From Shinella zoogloeoides (GTDB taxonomy: Bacteria > Pseudomonadota > Alphaproteobacteria > Rhizobiales > Rhizobiaceae): a stretch of DNA of 64,000 bases. The notes below the pieces were generated by a model. The model saw nothing but the letters and a program-made list of their open reading frames with translations, did not search any database and was not told where the DNA came from. A program made the translations under genes and the position numbers. Below, one piece after another: positions 24,375 through 33,733 of this stretch (the first letter of the stretch is position 1; the number at the start of each line of letters is the position of its first letter). The stretch lies in NCBI RefSeq assembly GCF_020883495.1, contig NZ_CP086610.1:3659501-3723500 (forward strand). The letters are read 5' to 3'.

Positions 24375-26864
24375 ATGGCCGACGACGATCAGAAGAGCGA
24401 ACGCGCCGCCGAGGTGACTGGGGCGCACGGCCATCATCACCATCATGAGCCGGACGGCGAAACGCCGTCCGGTCACGTCGACCATGATCCGGTCTGTGGC
24501 ATGGTGGTCGATCCCGCCAGGACCGCTCACAAGGCTGAGTATGAAGGCGAGCGTTACGCCTTCTGCTCGGCCGGCTGTAAGGCGAAGTTCGACGCCGACC
24601 CCGTGCATTATGCAGCACGGGTAGCGCATGCCGAGCCGCACCATGAGGGTGCTGCTACCCATGGCGATCATTCCCACCCTAGCCACACCCATAGACTTGA
24701 TCGCCATGAGCATCACCCCGTTGCGGCGTTAACGGCAGCCGTAACGGAGGGCACGATCTGGACCTGCCCGATGCATCCGGAAATCCGCCGGGACGCGCCG
24801 GGCAGTTGTCCGATCTGCGGCATGGCGCTGGAGCCGCTGATCGCGGCGGCGGATGCCGGACCCAGTCCCGAACTTGCCGATATGACCCGGCGCTTCTGGA
24901 TCGGCCTCGCGCTCGCCTTGCCCGTGTTCCTGCTGGAGATGGGCGGCCACCTGATCCCGGCGCTGCACCATCTGGTGCCGATGCACATCTCGATCTGGAT
25001 CCAGTTCGCCCTGGCGACGCCGGTGGTGCTGTGGGCCGGATGGCCGTTCTTCGCGCGTGGCTGGGCGTCGATCGTCAACCGCAGCCTCAACATGTTCACG
25101 CTGATCGCGATGGGGACCGGCGTCGCCTGGGGATACAGCATCGTCGCGACATTCGCGCCGCAGCTCTTCCCGCAGGCTTTCCGTGACGCTGATGGCGCGG
25201 TCGCGGTCTATTATGAGGCGGCCGCCGTCATCACCGTGCTGGTGCTGCTTGGTCAGGTTATGGAGTTGCGCGCCCGGGAACAGACGTCCGGCGCGATCCG
25301 CGCGCTTCTCAATCTCGCGCCGAAGACCGCACGACGCATCGGGGCAGACGGTGTGGAAGAAGATGTGCCGGTCGAGGCGATTGCGATCGGCGAGCGGCTC
25401 AGGGTCCGGCCCGGGGAAACCGTGCCGGTGGATGGCGTGGTCGAGCAGGGGCGCTCATCGATCGATGAATCGATGGTGACCGGCGAATCCATGCCGGTGA
25501 CGCGCGTAGTCGGCGAAGCGGTCGTAGGAGGGACGCTGAATCAGACCGGCGCGCTCGTCATCCGGGCGGAAAAAGTCGGGCGCGACACGATGCTGGCTCG
25601 CATCGTCCAGATGGTCGCGGATGCCCAGCGCTCGCGTGCGCCGATCCAGCGCATGGCTGATCAGGTGTCGGGCTGGTTCGTGCCGGTCGTCATCGCCGTA
25701 GCGCTGCTCGCCTTCGCGGCCTGGGGTGTATGGGGGCTAGAGCCGCGTCTGGCGCATGGCCTGATCGCGGCCGTTTCCGTGCTGATCATTGCCTGCCCCT
25801 GCGCGCTCGGGCTTGCGACGCCGATGTCGATCATGGTCGGTATCGGCAAGGGGGCGGCCGCCGGCGTTCTGATCAAGAACGCGGAGGCGCTCGAGCGGAT
25901 GGAGAAGATCGATACTCTGGTGATCGACAAGACCGGGACGCTTACCGAAGGCAAACCGGCGGTGACCCGGATCGTCGCGGCGCCGGGATTTGTCGAGGAG
26001 ATCATCCTGCGGCTGGCGGCAGGTGTTGAAAAAGCCTCGGAGCATCCGCTTGCGCGCGCGATCGTGGCGGCTGCCGAGGAACGAAAGATCGCCATCCCCG
26101 ATGTCGCCGATTTCGACTCGCCGACCGGTAAGGGCGCGGTCGGCGTGATCGAGGGACGGCAAGTGGTGCTCGGCAGCACCGCCTTTCTCGCCGAGCATGG
26201 GATCGATACGGCGTCGCTCGCCGGGCAGGCGGATGAGTTGCGCCGCGACGGTGCGACGGCGATCTATATCGGGATAGGCAATGCCATCGGCGGCATCTTC
26301 GCCATCGCCGACCCGATCAAGGCGACCACGCCTGAGGCACTGAAGGCCCTGCATGCCGAAGGCATCCGCATCGTCATGCTGACCGGCGACAATCGCACCA
26401 CGGCCGAAGCCGTCGCCAGAAAGCTCGGCATTGATGAGGTCGAGGCCGATGTGCTGCCGGACCAGAAGGCGGCGGTGGTAGAGCGCCTGAAGGCGCAGGG
26501 CAAGGTGGTGGCCATGGCGGGTGACGGCGTAAATGACGCGCCGGCGCTCGCCGCCGCTGATGTCGGCATAGCCATGGGATCAGGGACCGACGTTGCCATC
26601 GAGAGCGCGGGGGTAACGCTGCTCAAGGGCGATCTCACCGGCATTGTCCGCGCGCGACGCCTGTCGCAGGCGACGATGGCCAACATCCGCCAGAACCTCG
26701 CCTTCGCTTTGATCTACAATGCGGCAGGCGTGCCGATCGCGGCGGGGGCGCTCTATCCCACGTTTGGACTGCTGCTGTCGCCGATCATCGCTGCGGCGGC
26801 GATGGCGCTGTCGTCCGTCAGCGTCATTGGCAATTCGCTGCGATTGCGCGCCTTGAAGATCTGA
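24375..26864 (+). CDS. copA: Copper-type P1B ATPase with YHS and metal-binding domains
   Basis: An 829-residue copper-exporting-type P-ATPase. The N terminus is histidine-rich ([10 protein letters not shown]), followed by a YHS domain ([10 protein letters not shown]...CSAGCKAKF, about residues 37-80). A second His-rich linker leads to a heavy-metal-binding domain [24 protein letters not shown] (about 132-155). The core has [15 protein letters not shown] with the CPC metal site, DKTGTLTEG, and GDGVNDAP. There is no classical HMA CxxC domain. Export of copper or silver is the best guess. It is encoded 42 bp after ohyA. Confidence 0.93.
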   Translation: MADDDQKSERAAEVTGAHGHHHHHEPDGETPSGHVDHDPVCGMVVDPARTAHKAEYEGERYAFCSAGCKAKFDADPVHYAARVAHAEPHHEGAATHGDHSHPSHTHRLDRHEHHPVAALTAAVTEGTIWTCPMHPEIRRDAPGSCPICGMALEPLIAAADAGPSPELADMTRRFWIGLALALPVFLLEMGGHLIPALHHLVPMHISIWIQFALATPVVLWAGWPFFARGWASIVNRSLNMFTLIAMGTGVAWGYSIVATFAPQLFPQAFRDADGAVAVYYEAAAVITVLVLLGQVMELRAREQTSGAIRALLNLAPKTARRIGADGVEEDVPVEAIAIGERLRVRPGETVPVDGVVEQGRSSIDESMVTGESMPVTRVVGEAVVGGTLNQTGALVIRAEKVGRDTMLARIVQMVADAQRSRAPIQRMADQVSGWFVPVVIAVALLAFAAWGVWGLEPRLAHGLIAAVSVLIIACPCALGLATPMSIMVGIGKGAAAGVLIKNAEALERMEKIDTLVIDKTGTLTEGKPAVTRIVAAPGFVEEIILRLAAGVEKASEHPLARAIVAAAEERKIAIPDVADFDSPTGKGAVGVIEGRQVVLGSTAFLAEHGIDTASLAGQADELRRDGATAIYIGIGNAIGGIFAIADPIKATTPEALKALHAEGIRIVMLTGDNRTTAEAVARKLGIDEVEADVLPDQKAAVVERLKAQGKVVAMAGDGVNDAPALAAADVGIAMGSGTDVAIESAGVTLLKGDLTGIVRARRLSQATMANIRQNLAFALIYNAAGVPIAAGALYPTFGLLLSPIIAAAAMALSSVSVIGNSLRLRALKI

Positions 26865-26936
26865 CGATCGGGCGATCCTCACCTAACGGCCACTGCCACC
26901 CGCAAATTGTGCTGAAAGCAAAACCGAGCCGCCAAA

Positions 26937-26952
26937 CTTGAATGATCGTTCC
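26937..26952. promoter_or_regulatory. TetR-type operator, site 1
   Basis: CTTGAATGATCGTTCC, 21 bp before the TetR start. Its exact reverse complement occurs at 27560-27575. The core GAATGATCGTTC is a near-palindrome, as expected for a TetR dimer. Confidence 0.65.
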
Positions 26953-26972
26953 AGAATCGCTGTACATGGCTT

Positions 26973-27539
26973 ATGGCAAGACCTCGAGAATTCGATACGG
27001 ATGCTGCCCTGGACGGTGCGATCGCCGTGTTCAGCGAGCATGGGTATGAGGGCAGTTCGGCGCAGATGCTCGTGGACGCCATGGGCATCGGGCGGCAGAG
27101 CCTCTACGCGGCCTTCGGCGACAAGTGGCAGCTCTATTGCGCGGCGGTGCGGCGCTACGGCATGGGCGAATGCGCGGCGCATTTCGAGGCGCTTCGCAGC
27201 GGCGCGCGCGCCATCGACGGGATTGCCGCCATGCTGCGCCATGTCGTGGAGACAGCGTACACGCCCTGTCTCGGCGTCGGCTCGACCTGCGAGTTCGGTG
27301 CCTCGCGGCCGGACCTGGTCGATATCCATGCGGCACTGGGCAGGACATTGCACATGGCCATCGTCGCCCGCATGCGCGACGCGCAGCGTGAGGGCGATGT
27401 TGCAGCCAGCCTCGATCCCGAGGCTCTCGCGCAATTCCTGATCGCCAATATCGCCGGGATCCGCGTCGCCGGGCGTGGCGGCGCCGACCGATCAACCCTG
27501 GCTGCCCTGCAGGAGATGGTCATGCGCGCGCTGCGCTGA
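26973..27539 (+). CDS. TetR/AcrR-family transcriptional regulator
   Basis: A 188-residue repressor with an N-terminal helix-turn-helix (FSEHGYEGSSAQMLVDAMGIGRQSLYAAFGDK; core RQSLYAAFGDK) and a ligand domain. Cysteines at TPCLGVGSTC are unusual and may sense redox or quinones. Two identical 16-bp sites in opposite directions lie before this gene and before the quinone-oxidoreductase gene, so it very probably represses both. ATG at 26973. Confidence 0.9.
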   Translation: MARPREFDTDAALDGAIAVFSEHGYEGSSAQMLVDAMGIGRQSLYAAFGDKWQLYCAAVRRYGMGECAAHFEALRSGARAIDGIAAMLRHVVETAYTPCLGVGSTCEFGASRPDLVDIHAALGRTLHMAIVARMRDAQREGDVAASLDPEALAQFLIANIAGIRVAGRGGADRSTLAALQEMVMRALR

Positions 27540-27559
27540 CCCCTTTTTTGACCGATTGC

Positions 27560-27575
27560 GGAACGATCATTCAAG
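27560..27575. promoter_or_regulatory. TetR-type operator, site 2
   Basis: GGAACGATCATTCAAG is the exact inverted copy of site 1 and lies 13 bp before the start of the quinone-oxidoreductase gene, overlapping its likely promoter. Confidence 0.65.
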
Positions 27576-28255
27576 ATAGGAGAAAGACATGCGAGCAGTA
27601 GTGATGACCGCGACCGGTGGCCGCGAGGTGCTGGAGCAGATCGAGCGACCGGAGCCTGTCGCCGGGCCGGGCGAGGCGCTGGTCGAGATCGCGGTTGCCG
27701 GGGTCAACTTCATGGATATCGGCGTGCGTCAGGGGATTGCCTGGACTGACATGCCCAATCCCAAGATCCTGGGCGTCGAAGGCGTCGGTCGAGTTCTGGC
27801 AGTCGGCGAAGGCGTCGAGGCTGTTCAGCCCGGCCAGCGTGTCGCCTGGGTCTATGCGCCCGGCAGTTATGCTGAGCGGATCGCGATCCCGGCAACGTCG
27901 CTGGTGCAGGTTCCCGATGCGGTCGACGATCGAACGGCGGCCTCGATCATGATGCAGGGGCTGACCGCCAGCCATTTCGCGACCGACTTCTATCCGGTGC
28001 AGCCCGGTGATGTTGCCTTCGTTCACGCTGCGGCAGGAGGTGTCGGCCTGCTCCTGACCCAGATCATCAAGTTGCGCGGTGGCCGGGTGATCGGTCGGGT
28101 TTCATCTGAGGACAAGGTCGCCGTCGCCCGGGAAGTGGGCGCAGACCATGTCATTGTCGACACGGAAGGGCGATTTGCCGAAGAGGCGCTGCGCCTGACC
28201 GATGGAGAGGGCGTCCATGTCGTCTATGACGGATCGGGACCGACGACGTTTCAGG

Positions 28256-28264
28256 GGTCGCTCG
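28256..28264. repeat. 9-bp target-site duplication of the IS256-type element
   Basis: GGTCGCTCG occurs at 28256-28264 and again at 29683-29691, directly flanking the element. Deleting the IS and one copy restores the oxidoreductase reading frame exactly, which proves the insertion site. Confidence 0.85.
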
Positions 28265-29682
28265 GTAGCGTCCGCGCACGTGGTGTAATTTCGGAGGCGC
28301 ATTGAGGTGGAAACGGCGGTGGAGAATGAGCTGCCGAATTCGTTGAGCGCAAGGTGGGCACCGGGCCTGTCGGAGAAGGTGGAGTTGCAAAGCTTCAACC
28401 AGCCGAAAGGAACCCCGATGACCGACGACAGATTAGCTCTTTCCGAGCTTGCCGCGAAGAGTGGCGATAGCGATTTTCTGCGCACGATTGCCGAAAGCGT
28501 GCTGCAACTGATCATGGAAGCCGATGTTGATGGCCTGATCGGCGCTGGGCGCTATGAACGTGGCGACAGCCGCCAGACATGGCGCAACGGCTACCGCGAC
28601 CGCTCGCTCGACACCCGGCTCGGCACGCTGAACCTGAAGATACCGAAGATGCGACAGGGAGCCTACTTTCCCGGCTTTCTGGAGCCGAGGAAGATGGTGG
28701 AGAAGGCGCTGGTGGCCGTGATCCAGGAGGCGTGGATCAACGGCGTCTCGACGCGCAAGGTCGATGAGCTGGTGCAGGCCATGGGCATGACCGGCATCTC
28801 CAAATCCTCCGTCTCCAAGCTGTGCAAGGATATCGACGAGCGGGTGAACGCCTTCCTCAAGCGCCCCCTTTCCGGTGACTGGCCATACCTCTGGCTCGAC
28901 GCCACCTATCTGAAGGTGCGTGAGGGCGGTCGCATCGTGTCGGTGGCGGCGATAATCGCGGTGGCGGTCAACACGGACGGGAAGAGGGAGATTGTCGGCC
29001 TGCACATCGGCCCCTCCGAAGCCGAGCCGTTCTGGACGAGCTTCCTGCGTGATCTGGTCCGCCGAGGCCTCACCGGCGTCAAGCTGGTCATCTCCGATGC
29101 CCATGAAGGGCTGAAAGCGGCCATTACCCGTATCCTCAGCGCGACATGGCAGCGCTGCCGTGTTCATGCGACACGCAATGCGCTGGCCTACGTTCCCAAG
29201 GGCCAGCACACCATGGTCGCCGCCGCGATCCGTCAGGCTTTCATCCAGCCCGACCATGACAATGCCGTGCAGACCTGGCGGCATGTCGCCGACCAGCTCC
29301 GCGCCAGATGGCCCAAGCTCGGTACCTTCATGGACAATGCCGAAGCCGACGTGCTGGCCTACATGGCCTTCCCCGCCCAGCACCGCACGAAATTACATTC
29401 AACGAATCCACTCGAACGCCTCAACAAGGAGGTCAAGCGCCGTGCCGATGTCGTCGGCATCTTCCCCAACGAGGACAGCATCGTTCGCCTCATCGGCGCG
29501 GTTCTGCTCGAAGCCAACGACGAATGGCAGCTCCTGAGCCGATACATGCAGGTCGAGGCAATGGCCGAGCTAAACCCACCAACAATCGAAGAGGAAACTA
29601 CACTTCAGATTACACCCAGAGCCGCCTGATCATGACGGCCCGGTCCTACACCCGAAATTACACCAACTTGACGGACGCTATC
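28265..29682 (+). mobile_element. IS256-type insertion sequence
   Basis: A 1418-bp element. The terminal inverted repeats are about 30 bp: both ends share TAGCGTCCG, five variable bases, then TGGTGTAATTTCGG. It is flanked by the 9-bp duplication GGTCGCTCG and carries one intact Mutator-type transposase gene. Boundaries are set by the duplication and the repair of the split gene. Confidence 0.92.
28418..29629 (+). CDS. IS256-family (Mutator-type) transposase
   Basis: A 403-residue transposase. The catalytic DDE residues are in WLDATYLKVREGG (first Asp), VISDAHEGLKAAI (second Asp) and the Glu in NPLERLNKEVKRR, with the family CRVHATRNAL helix between. The ATG at 28418 (MTDDRLALSE) was chosen because it follows GAAAGGA and matches the family start. 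A longer frame back to 28307 exists. The gene is intact, so the element may be active. Confidence 0.93.
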   Translation: MTDDRLALSELAAKSGDSDFLRTIAESVLQLIMEADVDGLIGAGRYERGDSRQTWRNGYRDRSLDTRLGTLNLKIPKMRQGAYFPGFLEPRKMVEKALVAVIQEAWINGVSTRKVDELVQAMGMTGISKSSVSKLCKDIDERVNAFLKRPLSGDWPYLWLDATYLKVREGGRIVSVAAIIAVAVNTDGKREIVGLHIGPSEAEPFWTSFLRDLVRRGLTGVKLVISDAHEGLKAAITRILSATWQRCRVHATRNALAYVPKGQHTMVAAAIRQAFIQPDHDNAVQTWRHVADQLRARWPKLGTFMDNAEADVLAYMAFPAQHRTKLHSTNPLERLNKEVKRRADVVGIFPNEDSIVRLIGAVLLEANDEWQLLSRYMQVEAMAELNPPTIEEETTLQITPRAA

Positions 29683-29903
29683 GGTCGCTCGACGTTCTAC
29701 GCCGCTCTGGCACCTTTTGCTGGTATGGCCCGGTGCTGGGCGGTCCGGGGCCACTCGATATCATGAGCCTGCCCAGGAGCATCAAGATCGGCTACGCGGT
29801 CTTCTTCGATCACGTGCATACCCCGGTCCTGCTTCGCAAGCATGCGGCGCAGCTCTTTCAGTGGGTCGCGGACGGCAAGCTCAAGGTCCGGATCGGCGGC
29901 GAA

Positions 29904-30900
29904 TGTAGAAAAGTAGGGACCTTCGAGACATCCTTGTTTTTGACTTTCGATCACGAGGATAATCGCGATGATGACATTCCGACGGGAAGTTTCACATAAG
30001 CTGCGCGTTCTTCAACATGCCGAGCGTCACGGTGACGTATCGCAAACCTGCCGCTATTTCGGTATTGGCAGAGCCAGTTTCTATCGATGGAAATCGGCTT
30101 TCGAGCGCTATGGCGAGGCCGGGCTTGAGAACCGATCCTCCGCACCAAAAAATCCCGCTAACCAGAAGCCTGCAGAAATCATCGAGAAAGTCTTGCATCT
30201 GCGCACCAGATATCATCTCGGCCCGATGCGCATTTCCTGGTATATGAGCCGGTACCATGCCATCACCATCTCTGACGCCTGCATCTATAGAATTCTGAAG
30301 CGGAACGGGCTTAGTCGGCTTCCCGGCGGTACGCGTGTTAGGAAAATCCATACCCAGAGATACGAGCAGCGCGTGCCGGGGCATCAGATATAGGTCGACG
30401 TAAAATTCCTGAAATTTGAAGGCGTTGACGGCAAGGTCGTCAAGCGCTTCCAATACACGGCAATCGACGATGCCACCCGCATCCGGGCCTTGAAGGTCTA
30501 TGATCGCCACACCCAGGCCAACGCCATAGACTTCATCGACACCGTAATCGCCAAATTCCCGTTCCGCATTCGCGAAGTGCGCACCGATAATGGGCACGAG
30601 TTCCAGGCCAAATTCCACTGGCACGTCGAAGACCAGGGCATCCGGCACGCCTATATCAAGCCAGCGTCGCCCCAACTAAATGGAAAAGTCGAACGGTCAC
30701 ACCGCACTGATGATCAAGAGTTCTACCAGCTTTTGTCATATACAGACGACACCGACCTCGTTCAAAAGCTCAGCGAATGGGAGAGGTTCTACAACCTTGC
30801 AAGGCCGCATGGCGCTTTCAATGGAAAGGCACCTTACGAAATCCTCCGCGAACGCCTATAATCCAAACAAGGATGTCTCATCGCCCTTCAGAAGATTACA
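29904..30900 (+). mobile_element. IS481-type insertion sequence, copy 2
   Basis: A 997-bp copy, apparently identical to the copy at 13272-14268 but inverted. It starts at TGTAGAAAAG and ends at GATTACA. It truncates the quinone-oxidoreductase gene at its 3' end. No target duplication is visible (GCGAA on the left, CAAGT on the right). The transposase is broken by the same amber codon as copy 1. Confidence 0.88.
29968..30861 (+). pseudogene. IS481-family transposase with internal amber codon
   Basis: Same gene as in copy 1, here on the plus strand. The N-terminal HTH part ends at a TAG (30391-30393) after GHQI; the downstream part has the DDE residues and ends LRERL. Since both copies share the nonsense change, it arose before duplication; the copies must have moved with help from another transposase or by recombination. 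Confidence 0.85.
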
Positions 30901-30934
30901 CAAGTCTCTGTGGACTCAGGCCCCCGCAACCAAA

Positions 30935-30968
30935 CAAACAAAAGCCCCCGATGCAGAAATGCTCGGGG
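30935..30968 (-). terminator. Rho-independent terminator orphaned by IS21 insertion
   Basis: On the minus strand a stem of CCCCGA(GCA)/(TGC)ATCGGGG is followed by GCTTTTGTTTGTTT. It lies directly outside the left end of the IS21-type element. The chemoreceptor fragment at 33473 reads toward it, so it may be the original terminator of that gene, with the middle of the gene lost. Confidence 0.5.
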
Positions 30969-31023
30969 TGTCAACGGCGGAGTAAAAACCGGCCACGGGG
31001 CGGAGCAAAAGTCGGCCACTGTG

Positions 31024-31093
31024 GCGCCGGCCTGAGACGGCCGGGAGGGCGTAGCCCGAGCGGGGGTCTCAGGCCGGCGCGGCGATTTTTTGA
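31024..31093 (+). terminator. Large hairpin with T run inside the left end of the IS21 element
   Basis: GCGCCGGCCTGAGAC (31024-31038) and GTCTCAGGCCGGCGC (31066-31080) form a perfect 15-bp inverted repeat. On the plus strand it is followed by six T. It probably stops transcription entering the element from the left. Confidence 0.65.
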
Positions 31094-31101
31094 GAGTAGT
31101 T

Positions 31102-31860
31102 TTAGCCGGCCTTTCGGGCTCGACTTTGAGCGAGGCGATAGCTGTCGCCGTTCATCTCGAGGATGTTGACGTGGTGGGTAACGCGATCGAGCAGAGCGCC
31201 GGTCAATCGTTCGGACCCCAGGGTTTCCGTCCATTCGTCAAATGGAAGATTGCTGGTGATCAGGGTGGCCCCGCGCTCGTAGCGTTGCGAGATCAGCTCG
31301 AACAGCAATTCCGCGCCGGTCTTTGACAGCGGCACAAAGCCCAGCTCGTCGATGATGAGCAGCTTGTAGCCGGCCATCTGTTTCTGGAACCGAAGAAGAC
31401 GCCGTTCGTCGCGGGCCTCCATCATCTCGCTGACCAGGGCGGCCGCTGTCGTGAACCCGACGGACAGGCCTTTCTGGCACGCGGCCAGGCCGAGACCGAG
31501 CGCGACATGCGTCTTACCCGTGCCGCTCGGGCCCAGCGCAATGACGTTCTCCCGGCGCTCGATCCATTCACAGCGGGCCAGTTCCAGCACCTGCATCTTG
31601 TTCAGCTTGGGGATGGCTGTGAAGTCGAAGCTGTCGAGGCTTTTGACGATCGGGAATTTAGCCGCCTTGATCCGACGTTCGACCTTGCGGCGGTCCCGTT
31701 CGATCATCTCCCGTTCGGCAAGCCGGAACAGGTATCCGACATGATCGACGCCTTCGGTGGCGCATAACCGGGCCAGCTTCTGGTGCTCGCGCTGGAAGGT
31801 CGGCAGCTTCAGGGTCTTGAGATAGTGGGCGAGCAGGATGTCGGGTGCTTCGGTGCTCAT
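31102..31860 (-). CDS. istB: IS21 helper ATPase IstB
   Basis: A 252-residue DnaC-like AAA+ ATPase. Walker A is in ALGPSGTGKTHVA near residue 100, Walker B in LLIIDELGFVPL. It helps the IstA transposase choose targets. It overlaps istA by ATGA. Confidence 0.95.
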   Translation of the reverse strand: MSTEAPDILLAHYLKTLKLPTFQREHQKLARLCATEGVDHVGYLFRLAEREMIERDRRKVERRIKAAKFPIVKSLDSFDFTAIPKLNKMQVLELARCEWIERRENVIALGPSGTGKTHVALGLGLAACQKGLSVGFTTAAALVSEMMEARDERRLLRFQKQMAGYKLLIIDELGFVPLSKTGAELLFELISQRYERGATLITSNLPFDEWTETLGSERLTGALLDRVTHHVNILEMNGDSYRLAQSRARKAG

Positions 31861-33353
31861 GCCGCCTCTCCCGCATCAGACGACAGGAGGCGCATATACG
31901 CTTTCGCTGAGGTCTTCTCGACCGTCGCCCGCGGCAGGTAGGGATAGATCGACAGATCCAACCGCGGTGGCCGGCGCTCGACCCGGCACAGGATCAGATG
32001 CTTGACCGCATCGAAGCCGATCGCACCGAGCTGTATCGCCTGCTTCACGGCCGCATGCAGGTCCGCAAGGTCGAAGCTCTCCAGCAGGCGCAGAACCTGC
32101 ACGTATTCCCGTCGGCCATGCTTTGCCATGCGGCCTTCCATCAGGCGGCGCAGCGTCGCGAACTCGTCCGGCAGGTTCCAGCCCTGGAGTGGAGCCGCCT
32201 GATCCAGCGCATTGATCTTCTGCTCGATCAGCGGCAGATAATGAACGGGATCGAAGACGACGTCTTCCCGTTCCCAGCATCGCGGATGACGGGCAATGAT
32301 CTCGCCGCGGCAGCCGATCACCACCTCATTGACATAGCCCCGGACCCAGACGTCCTGATGGCCATAGGCGACCGGTACGGAATAGTCGTTGGTCTTGTAG
32401 CGCACCAGCGACTGGGCTGTCACCCTGGCGCTGGCCTGGTCGCAGGCATCGAAGGGAGACGCCGGTAACGGACGCATGGCCGCCAGATCACGCTGTAGCC
32501 GCTCCCCGATTGTCTCACTCTCACCGCGCAGCTTGTCGCGCTGGCGTTTGCGGCACTGCTCTTCCAGAAAGGCGTTGAACGCATCCCATGTCGCAAACTG
32601 CGGGATCGGCACCATAAAATTACGTCGGGCATAACCGACGAGTCCCTCGACATTCCCTTTATCGTTGCCCTTTCCCGGACGGCCATAGCGATCCCGGATC
32701 AGGTAGTGGGACAGGAAGCCGCTGAACAACGCCGCCCGCTTGCGTGTGCCGTCGGGCAGGATCTTGGCCACCAGGCAACGGTCATTGTCATAGACGATCG
32801 ACTGCGGCACGGCCCCGAAGAAGGCGAATGCATGGATGTGGCCGTCGACCCAGGCCTCGGCCACCGCCGCAGGATAGGCCCGCACGTAGCAGCCGTCGCT
32901 ATGCGGCAGATCCAGCACGAAGAAACGCGCCTTTTGCTCGACGCCGCCGATCACCACCGTCGCCTCGCCAAAGTCGGCCTGCGCATGGCCGGGCGGATGC
33001 GACAACGGCACGAACACCTCCTGCCGACGCTGATCCCGCTCGCGTATGTAGTCCTTGATGATCGTGTAGCCGCCGGTGAAACCGCACTCATCACGCAGGC
33101 GGTCGAACACACGCTTGGCAGTATGGCGTTGCTTTAGCGGCATCTTCAGATCTTCGTCGAGCCAATGCTCGATCGTCGAAACAAACGCATCCAGCTTCGG
33201 ACGCCGGATCGGTGATCGACGCTGATAGCCGGGTGGTGTCGAATAGGCCAACATCTTGGCCACGGTCTCTCGCGAGATGTTGAAATGCTTCGCGGCCTGA
33301 CGCTGCTTCATCCCTTCCGAAACAGCCAGGCGAACCCTCAAATAAAGTTCCAC
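31857..33353 (-). CDS. istA: IS21 transposase IstA
   Basis: A 498-residue transposase with an N-terminal HTH (RQAAKHFNISRETVAKML core) and a DDE integrase core: the Asp in GHAQADFGEA, the Asp in IVYDNDRC and the Glu in GNVEGLVGYARR. It starts at GTG 33353. Both genes are intact, so the element may be active. Confidence 0.95.
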   Translation of the reverse strand: MELYLRVRLAVSEGMKQRQAAKHFNISRETVAKMLAYSTPPGYQRRSPIRRPKLDAFVSTIEHWLDEDLKMPLKQRHTAKRVFDRLRDECGFTGGYTIIKDYIRERDQRRQEVFVPLSHPPGHAQADFGEATVVIGGVEQKARFFVLDLPHSDGCYVRAYPAAVAEAWVDGHIHAFAFFGAVPQSIVYDNDRCLVAKILPDGTRKRAALFSGFLSHYLIRDRYGRPGKGNDKGNVEGLVGYARRNFMVPIPQFATWDAFNAFLEEQCRKRQRDKLRGESETIGERLQRDLAAMRPLPASPFDACDQASARVTAQSLVRYKTNDYSVPVAYGHQDVWVRGYVNEVVIGCRGEIIARHPRCWEREDVVFDPVHYLPLIEQKINALDQAAPLQGWNLPDEFATLRRLMEGRMAKHGRREYVQVLRLLESFDLADLHAAVKQAIQLGAIGFDAVKHLILCRVERRPPRLDLSIYPYLPRATVEKTSAKAYMRLLSSDAGEAA

Positions 33354-33472
33354 GGTGTAGATCCCCTGTCCCTCCTGCGATCATTGCAGAAAGGAAATAG
33401 GTGGCCGGATTTTACTCCGCCCGCAGCAGCATTATGCCGCCGCTACCGTGGCCGACTTTTCCACCGCCGCTC

Positions 33473-33733
33473 TCAGAGCGCCTGCATCTCCGCCTTGAAT
33501 TCCGGTGCGTCGTTGACCATGGCCAGACGCGCCAGCGTGAGGCGCACATCGGCGAAATCGCTTTTCACCTCGCGGGAGGCCAGCAGGCGTTCGATCCAGA
33601 AGTTCCCGACCTTCTCGGCCGAGGTCGTTATGGAATGAATGCTCTGCAGGGCGATGGCGGACGAGACCGCAACGACGACGATGATGGCGCTCATCAGTGC
33701 GACGAGCGAGGCCTTGATGGAGAGGTTTTTCAT
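33473..33733 (-). pseudogene. Methyl-accepting chemotaxis protein, N-terminal fragment
   Basis: The first 86 residues of a chemoreceptor remain: a membrane segment at about residues 8-30 followed by a four-helix-bundle-type sensor start (SIHSITTSAEKVGNFWIERLLASREVK core). The stop TGA is formed at the IS21 end, so the sensor remainder, HAMP and signalling domains are gone. A complete chemoreceptor is encoded 3 kb away but is a different gene. Confidence 0.75.

Larger units (their letters stand above)
27589..29903 (+). pseudogene. Quinone oxidoreductase (MDR family), split by one IS and truncated by another
   Basis: An NADPH:quinone-oxidoreductase-like zinc-free MDR protein. The first part (27589-28264) has GVNFMDIGVRQG, GVEGVGRV and the cofactor loop HAAAGGVGLLL. 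An IS256-type element interrupts it at 28265; the frame resumes at 29683 with LDVLRRSGTFCWYGPVL and runs to KVRIGGE at 29903, where a second IS begins. About 25 C-terminal codons are lost. The two parts join cleanly once one copy of the 9-bp duplication is removed. It was probably controlled by the upstream TetR gene. Confidence 0.88.
30969..33475 (-). mobile_element. IS21-type insertion sequence (istA-istB)
   Basis: A 2507-bp element with inverted ends that start TG and share CGGCGG...AAAA..CGGCCAC. A second internal repeat of the same motif (AGTCGGCCAC / AGTAAAA.CCGGCCAC) lies just inside each end, the multiple-repeat pattern of IS21. It carries istA and istB. Right end set at 33475 by the truncation point of the chemoreceptor gene; the left end at TGTCAAC. 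No clear target duplication was found. Confidence 0.8.

Noticed and set aside
28200..29750. The idea that the two parts of the quinone oxidoreductase come from two different genes
   Set aside because: At first SLGSVRARG and SLDVLRRSG look like paralogous segments, but the first is IS sequence. With the 9-bp duplication removed the parts join into one normal gene.
13272..30900. A composite transposon bounded by the two IS481 copies
   Set aside because: No target duplication was found at the outer ends, both transposases are dead, and the right copy lies inside another broken gene. Simple composite transposition is not supported.
30901..33475. A target duplication around the IS21-type element
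   Set aside because: The flanks (CGGGG on the left, GAGCG on the right) do not match, so a simple insertion cannot be shown.
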